Below, piece by piece: positions 35,570-43,934 of a DNA stretch of 64,000 nt (the stretch's first letter is position 1; each line of letters begins with the position of its first letter). Source of the DNA: Lachnospiraceae bacterium (GTDB lineage: Bacteria; Bacillota; Clostridia; Lachnospirales; Lachnospiraceae); assembly GCA_017434885.1 (NCBI GenBank), contig JAFSGE010000005.1:62001-126000 (forward strand), given 5' to 3'. The translations under genes and the position numbers were made by a program. Under the pieces are notes generated by a model. It searched no databases. It was not told the DNA's origin and saw only the letters and a list, made by a program, of their open reading frames with translations.

Positions 35570-36556
35570 CTATATCACACTTTCTATTTTTTGAATCCTT
35601 AGTAATCTAGCAGGTGGATTATCTTTTTCCTCATAATACTTATCCATGGCTTGTTCTTTTTTTGCCATTATTTTGTCATTCTGAGAAATTAATTTCTTTA
35701 ATTCCTTGCTATCTTCATCCAGACCTTTATTTTTTAATTCTATATATTCTTGATTCAATTTTTCCATCTGAGATTCAAGATCATCAACCTTGTCTTTGAT
35801 CTTCTTAATTCGTTCATCCCATTTTCTCTGATCTTCTACCTTATATTTTCTCATCTGAGCTTTCAGTTTTTCTTTATCAGAATGTCTCAAAATATCAATC
35901 AATTCATTATTTGTATATGTACAAGGGTCTGTATCAATATGATCATCTGATTCAATTCCCAAAATATACACCGGTACAGACGGATTGTTTCGCCCTTCTC
36001 TAATTACATTTGTTACTTCGTTTTCAAACCAAGCAACTCCTGTATCCATACATAGCATCATCTTATGAGTTGGTATTATTTCTATTCCAACCTCAATATC
36101 GTCTCTTAAGTAGAAAAAAGTATGTTTAACATGCAAGTCATATGCGACACTAAAATATTTACCAAATTGAACTTCGACTGCAATTCTATCTTTTACAAAA
36201 TCAACCTGATTATGAGAAGACAATGCTTCAAATCCATTTTCTTCTATAATCCTTTTTTGAGTTTCTTTATCCGATATCTTTACTATTTGTTTAGAAATAT
36301 CTTCATCTTCTGTAACATAATATGATATCTTCAACTCATTCCAGCCTTTTGAATTTAGTCCTTTTTCGATTTCATCATTCAAGGCCTTCTGATCGTAATA
36401 AATTTCTCCTAAATGAGTTTTATCACAGCTAAACTTCAAATATTTATTAGCATCAATATTTGCCAAACATTTTTCTAGTTCTTCAATCAGTTCCTTTTTC
36501 CTATAATACAAATATTCTTCAGCGTGAAGATGATTATATCTAAATGCTATTCTCAT
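35570..36556 (-). CDS. BglII/BstYI-family restriction endonuclease with coiled-coil tail
   Basis: Residues 1-205 align by eye with BstYI: MRIAFRYNHLHAEEYL at the start, NQVDFVKDRIAVEVQFGKYF with the D119...E128-x-Q130 active site (the BglII/BstYI variant of PD-(D/E)XK), and GVAWFENEVTNVIREGR. BglII cuts AGATCT and BstYI RGATCY, so the target is probably one of these. BglII and BstYI have about 200-225 residues; this protein has 328, and the extra about 110 residues (225-320) are highly charged heptad-like helix. It overlaps the RHH gene start-to-stop by 17 bases and precedes the methyltransferase by 3. Confidence 0.88.
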   Translation of the reverse strand: MRIAFRYNHLHAEEYLYYRKKELIEELEKCLANIDANKYLKFSCDKTHLGEIYYDQKALNDEIEKGLNSKGWNELKISYYVTEDEDISKQIVKISDKETQKRIIEENGFEALSSHNQVDFVKDRIAVEVQFGKYFSVAYDLHVKHTFFYLRDDIEVGIEIIPTHKMMLCMDTGVAWFENEVTNVIREGRNNPSVPVYILGIESDDHIDTDPCTYTNNELIDILRHSDKEKLKAQMRKYKVEDQRKWDERIKKIKDKVDDLESQMEKLNQEYIELKNKGLDEDSKELKKLISQNDKIMAKKEQAMDKYYEEKDNPPARLLRIQKIESVI

Positions 36557-36719
36557 TATCTTTTCCTCTGTAATCTTCTATATTTATATTGTTTTCTTTT
36601 GAATATTCCCAAACCGAATCCGAAATCCATTGAGATACGCTTTTATGAGATATATCAGCTATAATTTTTATCATCTCAGCGGTCTCTTCATCTAATGAAA
36701 TGTTGATTCTCTTTTTCAT
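36540..36719 (-). CDS. Ribbon-helix-helix protein, putative controller of the restriction operon
   Basis: The 59-residue protein has RHH form: an N-terminal strand KKRINISLDEETAEMIKI, then helix SHKSVSQWISDSVWEY. GAGG lies 6-7 bases before ATG. Its last codons overlap the start of the restriction gene by 17 bases, so the two are coupled. Palindromes typical of RHH sites cover the promoter just upstream. It probably plays the part of a C protein, holding down nuclease expression, although the nuclease and methyltransferase seem to share one message. Function is inferred from position and fold. Confidence 0.78.
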   Translation of the reverse strand: MKKRINISLDEETAEMIKIIADISHKSVSQWISDSVWEYSKENNINIEDYRGKDNENSI

Positions 36720-36747
36720 TTAGTCCTCACTTTCTACAAAGCACCTA

Positions 36748-36786
36748 TACACACATTATACGCAAATATGTGTATTTTGAAAATAC
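36748..36786 (-). promoter_or_regulatory. Promoter and palindromic operators of the RHH-R-M-AIPR operon
   Basis: Minus-strand TATAAT (36755-36760), with only a weak -35 (TTTTCA). TACACACAT (36748-36756) and ATATGTGTA (36766-36774) form an inverted repeat over the -10, and GTATTTTGAAAATAC (36772-36786) is a perfect palindrome (single-base centre) over the -35. Both are placed to block the promoter. Confidence 0.7.
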
Positions 36787-36797
36787 ATATAAACAAA

Positions 36798-36832
36798 AAA
36801 GACCAGTAGATTAATCTATCTACTGATCTTTA
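36798..36832 (-). terminator. Terminator after lysS (carried on the element)
   Basis: Stem AAAGACCAGTAGA (36798-36810) with TCTACTGATCTTT (36820-36832), one mismatch, then T-run on the minus strand. It ends the lysS transcript and insulates the element's operon from it. Confidence 0.88.
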
Positions 36833-36922
36833 AGTCAACTTTCTATCACTTTTCAATAATTTGGGTTTAATTTGGGTTTATAATCCTTGTTTGAATCGCT
36901 TGAAACCCTAGTAAAATCAACG

Positions 36923-36951
36923 TTTTACTTATCCAAGCTTTTCATCGTCGG
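36923..36951. repeat. Right attachment repeat (attR) inside lysS
   Basis: Matches 24273-24301 at 26 of 29 positions; encodes the last eight residues and stop of lysS on the minus strand. Confidence 0.8.
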
Positions 36952-38532
36952 GAACAACAGCACATCCCTAATCGCAGGTGAATTGGTCAGCAACATAGAT
37001 AATCTGTCAATTCCGTATCCGATACCGCCTGTAGGAGGCATACCGATTTCCAGTGCGTTCATGAAGTCTTCGTCTGTGGTGTTTGCTTCATCATCGCCTG
37101 CTGCCAAAGCTGCTTCCTGAGCCTTGAAACGTTCTCTCTGGTCGATAGGGTCGTTTAACTCTGAATATGCGTTACACATTTCCCAACCGTTGATGAACAG
37201 TTCGAAACGTTCTACATAATCCGGCTTGTCCGGTTTACGCTTGGTAAGCGGAGAAATCTCCACGGGATGATCCATCACAAAGGTAGGCTGAATCAAATGA
37301 TCCTCTACAAACTCTTCAAAGAAGAGATTGAGGATATCTCCCTTGGTATGTCTTGCTTCGTAGTGAACTTCCTTTTCATCGGCAAGCTTCTTAGCTGCCT
37401 CTGTATCCGGCACTTCATCAAAATCAATGCCTGTATATTTCTTAACCGCTTCAATCATGGTAAGTCTTTCAAAAGGCTTGCCAAGGTCAATCATATGCTC
37501 TCCGTAAGGGACCAAAGTTGTACCGCATACTTCCTGTGCCACATGACGGAACATATTCTCGGTAAGGTCCATCATTCCGTAATAGTCTGTATATGCCTGA
37601 TAAAGCTCCATCAATGTAAATTCAGGGTTATGTCTGGTATCAAGACCTTCGTTACGGAATACACGTCCAATTTCATAAACTCTCTCAAGACCGCCTACAA
37701 TCAGTCTCTTTAAGTACAATTCCAAAGAAATACGAAGCTTGAAATCTTCATCAAGTGCATTAAAATGGGTTTCAAAAGGTCTTGCTGCCGCGCCGCCCGC
37801 ATTGGCAACCAGCATGGGAGTTTCCACTTCGATAAAGCCCTGTCCGTCTAAATATTTTCTGATAGTAGAGATAATTTTGGATCTCTTGATAAAGGTATCC
37901 TTTACTTCTTCATTCATGATAAGGTCAGTATATCTCTGACGATAACGGGTATCCGTATCAGTAAGTCCATGGAACTTTTCAGGAAGAATCTGCAAGCTCT
38001 TGCTCAGCAGAGTCATTTCTACTGCATGAATAGAAATTTCACCTGTCTTGGTTCTGAATACATAACCTTTAATACCGTAAATATCACCGATATCAGACTT
38101 TTTAAAGTCCGCATAAGCATCTTCTCCGATAGCATCCTTGGCAACATAAACCTGGATTCTGCCCTGCAAATCCTGAATATTGCAGAAAGAAGCCTTTCCC
38201 ATGACACGCTTAAACATCATACGGCCTGCAATAGTCACATTAATGGGACTCGCATCCATAATGGCTCTTCTTTCATTGTAATCTGTATTCAGTACTTCTC
38301 TCGCTGCTGCCTCATCCAGACCTTCCACATCAGGTGCAACTCTTCCTGCCAACAGTTTTTCCTCATGAGCATCATACTGCTCTTTTGCCTGTGCGGTGTG
38401 ATGAGTCACGTCATATTTGGTAATCTGAAAAGGATCCTTGCCTGCCTCCTGAAGTGCTGCAAGCTTTTCTCTTCTTACTTTTAATAACTGATTAATGTCC
38501 TGCTGAGGTTGGTTGTTCTGCTGATTACCCAC
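36925..38532 (-). CDS. lysS: Lysyl-tRNA synthetase, class II
   Basis: The 535-residue enzyme has an N-terminal OB anticodon-binding domain (about 70-175) and the class II catalytic core with motif 2 FRNEGLDTRHNPEFTLME and motif 3 GIGYGIDRLSMLLTN. It charges tRNA-Lys. A Gln/Asn-rich start (GNQQNNQPQQDINQ) precedes the usual N-terminal helix. Its last eight codons come from the integrated element, which restores the same peptide end. It follows greA by 29 bases at the end of a long gene block, and its terminator is also element DNA. Confidence 0.97.
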   Translation of the reverse strand: MGNQQNNQPQQDINQLLKVRREKLAALQEAGKDPFQITKYDVTHHTAQAKEQYDAHEEKLLAGRVAPDVEGLDEAAAREVLNTDYNERRAIMDASPINVTIAGRMMFKRVMGKASFCNIQDLQGRIQVYVAKDAIGEDAYADFKKSDIGDIYGIKGYVFRTKTGEISIHAVEMTLLSKSLQILPEKFHGLTDTDTRYRQRYTDLIMNEEVKDTFIKRSKIISTIRKYLDGQGFIEVETPMLVANAGGAAARPFETHFNALDEDFKLRISLELYLKRLIVGGLERVYEIGRVFRNEGLDTRHNPEFTLMELYQAYTDYYGMMDLTENMFRHVAQEVCGTTLVPYGEHMIDLGKPFERLTMIEAVKKYTGIDFDEVPDTEAAKKLADEKEVHYEARHTKGDILNLFFEEFVEDHLIQPTFVMDHPVEISPLTKRKPDKPDYVERFELFINGWEMCNAYSELNDPIDQRERFKAQEAALAAGDDEANTTDEDFMNALEIGMPPTGGIGYGIDRLSMLLTNSPAIRDVLLFPTMKSLDK

Positions 38533-38561
38533 TGTTAACTCTCCTTGTCTTATGCGAAAAT

Positions 38562-39044
38562 TTAGTTGGAACGCTGAATTTCAAGTACTTTGTACTTTAA
38601 TGCTCCTGCCTGTGTTTCTACTTCTACAACATCACCTGTCTTGGCACCGATTAAAGCTTTTCCTACAGGTGATTCATTGGAAATTTTTCCTTTTAAGCTG
38701 TTTGCTTCTGTGGAACCAACAATTTTGTATTCCAATTCTTCATTATATTCCATGTCCAAAATCTTAACGCGGCATCCGATGCTGATTTTGTCAAGGTCTA
38801 CTTCATCTTCATCGATTACTTCTGCGTTCTTTAAGATTTTTTCCAGTTCTTCAATTCTTGCTTCGATATCTCTCTGCTCATCTTTTGCAGCATCATATTC
38901 TGCATTTTCGGATAAGTCGCCCTGCTCTCTTGCTTCTTTAATCTTCTGAGCAACTTCCTGTCTCTTTACTACTTTCAGTTCCTGAAGTTCTTCCTCATAT
39001 TTACGAAGTCCTTCATAAGTAAGTATGTTTTTCTTTCCTTCCAT
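38562..39044 (-). CDS. greA: Transcription elongation factor GreA
   Basis: The 160-residue protein has the GreA N-terminal coiled coil ([17 protein letters not shown] through [17 protein letters not shown]) with the acidic tip [10 protein letters not shown], and a C-terminal FKBP-like domain. It helps stalled RNA polymerase cut back its transcript. ATG 39044 is preferred over one six codons earlier since GGAAGGG lies 8-9 bases upstream and length then matches the family. It is followed by lysS, a frequent arrangement in Firmicutes. Confidence 0.96.
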   Translation of the reverse strand: MEGKKNILTYEGLRKYEEELQELKVVKRQEVAQKIKEAREQGDLSENAEYDAAKDEQRDIEARIEELEKILKNAEVIDEDEVDLDKISIGCRVKILDMEYNEELEYKIVGSTEANSLKGKISNESPVGKALIGAKTGDVVEVETQAGALKYKVLEIQRSN

Positions 39045-39114
39045 CGCTAATCGCCCTTCCATTTTTTATATCTTCTCTATTTGTATTGTAGGATTATGCC
39101 CCTCGCATATTGTC

Positions 39115-39879
39115 CTAATTAACTTTGTTATTGTACCCATTTTTTATCGCAGTGTCAAGGAATTTCAACACTTCCGCGTAATTTATGGGATATATTTCGC
39201 TTTCTTTTGTGTATTTATTCAGAAAAAAACATTCCCCCTGTGATAAATCAATCCAGATGCATTTTTCTCTCGGATATTTTTCGAAAATGGTCACAATTCC
39301 ATATTCTTCATAAAGGTACTCCTCTACCGCTTCCGCCGCCCATGAAGGTTCTCCCACATACACCATAAGATTCACCCGTGAAAGATACGGTGTAAGCAAG
39401 GTTATCATCTGTTCCGTAACCGTTTCAGAGCAATCTTTAGGCAGGGAAATATTCATTACCGCGTCGTTATTTTTCGCTCTGGCATTTTGCAAGCAAACCG
39501 AAAATAATTCTTCCGGTATTTCATCCTGTCCATGCCTCCACAGTTCCCATATTCTTTCGTCCTTTATCTTCTTTTCCACATGGCTAAAGAATTGGATAAA
39601 GGGTTTGGACATTAAAACTGTATCAAAGCTTTCAAAGCCGTCATCTCGCAGTACCTCGCAGGCTTCCTGATAAGCCTCTGACAAACAGTGAAGAAGAAAT
39701 TTTTCTCTGCGTTTTCTTTTCCATCTGTTCTTGGGCAACTCCTTTTCATCCGGTAAAACGCAAAAATACACTTGTATTTTCCCGCTCGGATAAACTAACG
39801 GTCGCAACAGCTTCCCTGAATAAAAATCTTCCTTTTCCCATATTGCAATATAAAAAATGTTCTTTGTCTGTACTTCCAT
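39115..39879 (-). CDS. Conserved hypothetical protein
   Basis: A 254-residue soluble protein with no domain I recognise. It is mixed in charge, with a basic stretch (KNRWKRKRREKFLLH, about 51-65) and a later Rossmann-like pattern (NLMVYVGEPSWAAEAVEEYL, then GIVTIFEKYPREKCIWIDL). It lies between dusB and greA in a block of housekeeping genes, spaced 28 and 70 bases from them, so it is likely a real, steadily expressed gene. No signal peptide or membrane segment is seen. Confidence 0.7.
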   Translation of the reverse strand: MEVQTKNIFYIAIWEKEDFYSGKLLRPLVYPSGKIQVYFCVLPDEKELPKNRWKRKRREKFLLHCLSEAYQEACEVLRDDGFESFDTVLMSKPFIQFFSHVEKKIKDERIWELWRHGQDEIPEELFSVCLQNARAKNNDAVMNISLPKDCSETVTEQMITLLTPYLSRVNLMVYVGEPSWAAEAVEEYLYEEYGIVTIFEKYPREKCIWIDLSQGECFFLNKYTKESEIYPINYAEVLKFLDTAIKNGYNNKVN

Positions 39880-39907
39880 AGAAAAGGATATGCAAACGCT
39901 CCTTCTT

Positions 39908-40906
39908 CTATTCGCTGAAAATTCTGCTCACTGCTTCCTGCAAATCATCAAAGCTTTCCATCTCATTGATATGTCTTCTGAGCGCTGCCGAATTGGGATA
40001 TCCCGTGGTATACCATGCAATATGCTTGCGCATTTCGCGCACCGCGGTATATTCTCCTTTCAGCTCCAGTTCCATTTTCCCATGCCGCAAAATAGTCTCT
40101 CGCAATTCCCCGTAGGAGGGCTTTGCCATCTGTTCTCCCGTTTCCAAAAAATGTGCCACTTCGCGGAATATCCATGGATTTCCTCTTACTGCACGTCCAA
40201 TCATCACTCCGTCACATCCGGTCTGTTCTATTAAGGCTTTTGCCGAAGCGCCGTCCGTCACATCCCCGTTACCGATAACCGGAATCTTAACAGCCTGTTT
40301 TACCTTGGCAATAATGTCCCAGTCTGCCTCCCCGGCATAATATTGTTCCCTGGTCCGTCCGTGCACGGCGATTGCCGCCACACCGCAATCCTCAGCAATT
40401 TTTGCCATTTCCACGGCATTGATATTGGCTTCATCAAATCCCTTTCGTATTTTGACGGTAACGGGTTTCTTTACAGCTTTTACCATTTTACGCAGGATTT
40501 CCTCTGCCAGCTTGGGATTCTTCATCAATGCGGAGCCTTCCCCGTTATTTACCACTTTGGGAACAGGACAACCCATATTAAAGTCCAAAATCTCAAAAGG
40601 TCTGTCTTCAATTTTCTTTGCCATTTCACTGATAATATCCGCATCCGAGCCAAAAAGCTGCAAGGATGCGGGTCTCTCGCCCGGATGAATTTCAAGCAGT
40701 TCCTCTGTATTTTTGTTGTTATAATAAATTGCCTTGGCGCTGACCATTTCCATGCACACCAATCCTGCCCCCTGCTCTTTGCAAAGCAAACGAAATGGCA
40801 GGTCTGTTACGCCTGCCATGGGTGCCAAAATCAGATTGTTCTTTAAAGTCACGGTTCCGATGGTCAATTCGTGAAGCAACTTATTATCGTTTTGCATTTT
40901 TTTCAT
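39908..40906 (-). CDS. dusB: tRNA-dihydrouridine synthase, DusB type
   Basis: The 332-residue flavoenzyme reduces specific uridines in the tRNA D-loop. It shows the FMN barrel start [17 protein letters not shown], the catalytic Cys in [29 protein letters not shown] and GNGDVTD, and a C-terminal helical domain for tRNA. The frame overlaps the end of coaX by 23 bases; the exact start (40906 or the ATG at 40897) is uncertain as neither has a clear binding site, suggesting coupling to coaX. Confidence 0.94.
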   Translation of the reverse strand: MKKMQNDNKLLHELTIGTVTLKNNLILAPMAGVTDLPFRLLCKEQGAGLVCMEMVSAKAIYYNNKNTEELLEIHPGERPASLQLFGSDADIISEMAKKIEDRPFEILDFNMGCPVPKVVNNGEGSALMKNPKLAEEILRKMVKAVKKPVTVKIRKGFDEANINAVEMAKIAEDCGVAAIAVHGRTREQYYAGEADWDIIAKVKQAVKIPVIGNGDVTDGASAKALIEQTGCDGVMIGRAVRGNPWIFREVAHFLETGEQMAKPSYGELRETILRHGKMELELKGEYTAVREMRKHIAWYTTGYPNSAALRRHINEMESFDDLQEAVSRIFSE

Positions 40907-41657
40907 AAATAATACGCAGTCCTTCTAAAGTCAGGTCTTTATTATAAATTTGAATCGCATCGGTTTCATCCGAAATAATTCTTCCCAGGCCTCCGGTTGC
41001 CACTACCTTTAAGTTTTCATAACCGGTTTCCTTTTTCACCTGATTGATAATATATTCTGTCTGGCCGATTTGTCCGTACACAAGACCTGCCTGCATACTG
41101 GAAATGGTTTCTCTTGCCAGAATGGATTTCGGTTTCTTAATTTCAATTTCCGGCAATTTCGCTGTATCTTCCCAAAGCGCCTTGGCAGAAATACGAATTC
41201 CGGGCGCTGTAATTCCTACGCCGAAGCATCCGTCTTCCGTCACCAAATCGTAAGTGGTTGCAGTACCGAAATCAAGCACCAGAACAGGACCACCGTAAAG
41301 CTCATAAGCCGCAACCGCATCCACGATACGGTCGGGACCGATTTCACGGGGATTGTCCGATGTAATTTTAATTCCTGTTTTCACACCGGGACCCACAATC
41401 AGCGGATTGGTACCCACATATTTATGAAAGGCTCCCACCAGTGAATGCATGACATTTGGTACTACACTGGCAATAATGGTTCCCTCAATCTGTTCTTTTT
41501 CCACCTGGTTGATACGCAAAAGTTCCATAATGCTGATACCATACTCATCGGAAGTTCTCGGAAGCTTGGTCATCATTCGGAATGTTGTTTTTAACTTTTC
41601 TCCCTCATAAACACCGCAGGTAATATTGGTATTGCCCACATCCACTACTAAAATCAT
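40884..41657 (-). CDS. coaX: Type III pantothenate kinase
   Basis: The 257-residue enzyme carries out the first step of coenzyme A synthesis, phosphorylating pantothenate. It has the ASKHA-fold motifs of Coa[14 protein letters not shown] at the N-terminus, [28 protein letters not shown] and a C-terminal TGGLGRIIS. It overlaps the upstream DUF6145-like gene by 4 bases (ATGA) and the downstream dusB by 23. Confidence 0.95.
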   Translation of the reverse strand: MILVVDVGNTNITCGVYEGEKLKTTFRMMTKLPRTSDEYGISIMELLRINQVEKEQIEGTIIASVVPNVMHSLVGAFHKYVGTNPLIVGPGVKTGIKITSDNPREIGPDRIVDAVAAYELYGGPVLVLDFGTATTYDLVTEDGCFGVGITAPGIRISAKALWEDTAKLPEIEIKKPKSILARETISSMQAGLVYGQIGQTEYIINQVKKETGYENLKVVATGGLGRIISDETDAIQIYNKDLTLEGLRIIYEKNAKR

Positions 41658-42016
41658 ATTTTTTCATCCTCCAAAAGCACGCTTGCATCTTCATGTAAAA
41701 TAAACACTCTATAGTATAAACTCAATGACTCAAATAATTCCTGTCTTTTTCTCCTGATTTCACTTACCAGAAGACCGCTGCTGACTTCATCATAGAGGAA
41801 ATCATCGTCTGCGTATTCCGTGCGCATGGAAATACTGCCGTCTTTTTCAAATTCGATGGTAAAAATTCCGCCCACTTCCTCTGTAAATAATACGCAGATG
41901 ATATGCAGTTCATTTTGAATCGATTCCGGGATTCCTTTGAACTGTTCATTAAAGTAATACTTTTTGTCGTAAGCATTTGCTCCGCACAATACTTTTTTTT
42001 CTTCACACATATCCAT
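41654..42016 (-). CDS. Small conserved protein (DUF6145-like)
   Basis: A 120-residue acidic protein ([35 protein letters not shown], later [18 protein letters not shown]). It resembles a short family conserved in Lachnospiraceae and annotated only as DUF6145. It overlaps birA by 14 bases and coaX by 4, so it is translated with both. No motif points to an activity. Confidence 0.68.
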   Translation of the reverse strand: MDMCEEKKVLCGANAYDKKYYFNEQFKGIPESIQNELHIICVLFTEEVGGIFTIEFEKDGSISMRTEYADDDFLYDEVSSGLLVSEIRRKRQELFESLSLYYRVFILHEDASVLLEDEKI

Positions 42017-42788
42017 AAATACCTCTTACCGATACTTCGCCTGCATAGATATTTTCCATGCTGCCGTCCTGTTTTTGAACCAGCAATTCGCCCAGCTTAT
42101 TAATTCCCAATGCAGTCCCTTCAAATTCTCCCTTAGGGTCAAGAACTTTGACAGCAGCATCCTTATTCACCAAAAGTTCATTGTACGCTCTCATCAAATC
42201 ACTCATGTCGGCACGTTTGCCAAACAAGGCATAATTTTCTTCAAACCGCTCCATTACCTTGTGAGTGAGCCTGTCACTGTCAATATCACTTCCGCCCGCA
42301 TCTTCTCTTTGTTCCAACCAAAGTGAAGTTGCTGTTTGCGACAGTTCCTCGGGAAATTCTTTTTGGTTTACATTAATTCCCACGCCGCAAATCAGATACC
42401 AGTTGCACGCATCCTTCATGTGAAGTTCTGTAAGAATTCCTACAACTTTTTTCTTTTCAATCACAATATCGTTGGGCCACTTGATAAATGCAGGAAGTTG
42501 CATAACCTCTCTGATTGTCTGCGCAACACTCAGTGCCATGACCAGTGTCACCATAGATGCACTTTCTATGGCAAAGTCAGGTCGAAGCAGCAGCGACATA
42601 AAAATATTTCCTCCGGCCGGCGATTCCCAGTTTCTGCCTCTGCGTCCTTTTCCCTTTGTCTGATGTCCCGCTACTATCAAAAGCCTGTCAGCCACTCCGT
42701 TATCTGCCTGCCTCTTTGCTTCCTCATTGGTAGAATCAATTTCATCAAAATAAAGCATGGAATAACCCATCTTGTTATTTCCGGTCAT
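42003..42788 (-). CDS. birA: Biotin--[acetyl-CoA-carboxylase] ligase (monofunctional)
   Basis: The 261-residue enzyme attaches biotin to carboxylase subunits by way of biotinyl-AMP. Key motifs are FDEIDSTNEEAKR, GRRGRNWESPAGGNIFMS (adenylate loop), IKWPNDIVIEKKKVVGIL and a C-terminal SH3-like domain (GTALGINKLGELLVQ). It lacks the N-terminal HTH of E. coli BirA, so it should not act as a repressor. It lies 16 bases after argF. Confidence 0.95.
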   Translation of the reverse strand: MTGNNKMGYSMLYFDEIDSTNEEAKRQADNGVADRLLIVAGHQTKGKGRRGRNWESPAGGNIFMSLLLRPDFAIESASMVTLVMALSVAQTIREVMQLPAFIKWPNDIVIEKKKVVGILTELHMKDACNWYLICGVGINVNQKEFPEELSQTATSLWLEQREDAGGSDIDSDRLTHKVMERFEENYALFGKRADMSDLMRAYNELLVNKDAAVKVLDPKGEFEGTALGINKLGELLVQKQDGSMENIYAGEVSVRGIYGYV

Positions 42789-42804
42789 ATGTACCCTTCA
42801 ATTC

Positions 42805-43791
42805 CTATAGCGTTGCTGCCATAATTGCTTTAATTGTATGCATTCTGTTTTCTGCTTCCTCAAAGACAACTGACTGTGCTGATTCAAACACTTCATTGGT
42901 TACTTCCATTTCGGCAAGACCGAATTTTTCATTCATTTCACGACCGATTCCCGTATTCAAATCGTGGAACGCCGGCAAACAATGCATGAAGATAGCATCC
43001 GCTCCCGCATTGTCCATTACTTTCTTATTTACCTGATAAGGCAACAGTTCTTTAATTCTCTCTTCCCAGATATTGTCAGGTTCACCCATGGACACCCATA
43101 CATCAGTATAAATGACATCGGCTCCCTTTGTTCCTGCTTCCACATCCTCGGTAAGGGTAATGCTTCCGCCGTTTTCTTCTGCAATTTTCATGCACTCGTT
43201 TACAAGTGCCTCTTCCGGGAAATACCGTTTTGCCGTACATGCAGTAAAGTGCATGCCAAGCTTCGCACATACTACCATAAGGGAATTGCCCATATTGTAA
43301 CGGGCATCACCCATGTAAGTCATTTTTACGCCTTTAATTCTTCCCAATTTCTCTTTAATTGTCAAAACATCTGCAAGCATCTGTGTGGGATGAAACTCAT
43401 TGGTAAGGCCGTTCCAAACAGGTACACCTGCATATTTTGCCAGTTCTTCCACTTTTTCCTGTCCGTAGCCGCGGTATTCAATGCCTTCATACATACTTCC
43501 CAGTACTCTTGCTGTGTCCGCAATGCTTTCTTTCTTACCAATCTGGGATGCAGAGGGGTCAAGGTATGTAGCGTTCATTCCAAGATCATGAGCTGCCACC
43601 TCGAAAGAGCAGCGTGTTCTGGTACTTGTTTTTTCAAAAATAAGTGCGATATTCTTGCCCGCATGCATATCTCTTGTGGAAATACCTTTTTTCTTTTTAT
43701 CTTTCAAATCTGCCGCCAAATCAACGAGGTAAAGAATTTCCTCCGGTGTAAAATCCAATAATTTTAAAAAACTCCTGCCCTTTAAATTCAT
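42805..43791 (-). CDS. argF: Ornithine carbamoyltransferase
   Basis: About 328 residues from ATG 43791; a frame extends 20 codons upstream but family alignment starts at [15 protein letters not shown]. It joins carbamoyl phosphate and ornithine to make citrulline, for arginine synthesis or, in reverse, arginine catabolism. Motifs: [16 protein letters not shown] (carbamoyl-P), HPTQMLAD, and HCLPAFHD with the catalytic Cys. It is closely like the E. coli ArgF/ArgI type. No other arg gene is in the window. Confidence 0.93.
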   Translation of the reverse strand: MNLKGRSFLKLLDFTPEEILYLVDLAADLKDKKKKGISTRDMHAGKNIALIFEKTSTRTRCSFEVAAHDLGMNATYLDPSASQIGKKESIADTARVLGSMYEGIEYRGYGQEKVEELAKYAGVPVWNGLTNEFHPTQMLADVLTIKEKLGRIKGVKMTYMGDARYNMGNSLMVVCAKLGMHFTACTAKRYFPEEALVNECMKIAEENGGSITLTEDVEAGTKGADVIYTDVWVSMGEPDNIWEERIKELLPYQVNKKVMDNAGADAIFMHCLPAFHDLNTGIGREMNEKFGLAEMEVTNEVFESAQSVVFEEAENRMHTIKAIMAATL

Positions 43792-43875
43792 CTTTCTACC
43801 ATACCTTTCTGTATCTGTATTATTCATGTTCACACTTTTCAGTGCTATCATTATTTTGTCTTTGAAAAACTTGAG

Positions 43876-43905
43876 CCTGCGGGTCTTAGGCCCACAGGCA
43901 TCAAT
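43876..43905 (-). terminator. Probable terminator after the SPFH gene
   Basis: GCCTG-C-GGG stem (43876-43884) with CCC-A-CAGGC (43892-43900), followed on the minus strand after a few bases by TTTTT. It lies 34 bases beyond the stop. Confidence 0.6.
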
Positions 43906-43934
43906 GGTTATCTATTTAACTGTATTTCACTGTC

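Larger units (their letters stand above)
24273..36951. mobile_element. Integrative element in the 3' end of lysS carrying a defence island
   Basis: A stretch of about 12.7 kb lies between two copies of the terminal lysS codons. A tyrosine integrase gene sits 250 bases inside the left end and an excisionase beside it, both pointing toward attL. Between integrase and attL are three copies of AATCCAAT-n2/3-ACT (24331-24343 inverted, 24394-24407, 24497-24509), likely integrase arm sites; TTTGGGTTTA repeats at 36860-36880 may be those at the right end. The cargo (about 27.0-36.7 kb) is visibly more AT-rich than the core genes. No relaxase, coupling protein or conjugation ATPase is seen, so movement would need help. 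The right copy of the lysS end completes the functional gene. Confidence 0.82.

Noticed and set aside
24302-36922. Element as a conjugative transposon of the Tn916 type
   Set aside because: Integrase and excisionase fit, but no relaxase, coupling protein, VirB4-like ATPase or mating genes are present.
42964-43761. Plus-strand frame of 265 codons opposite argF
   Set aside because: Shadow of a fully conserved enzyme gene; Cys/His-rich nonsense protein.
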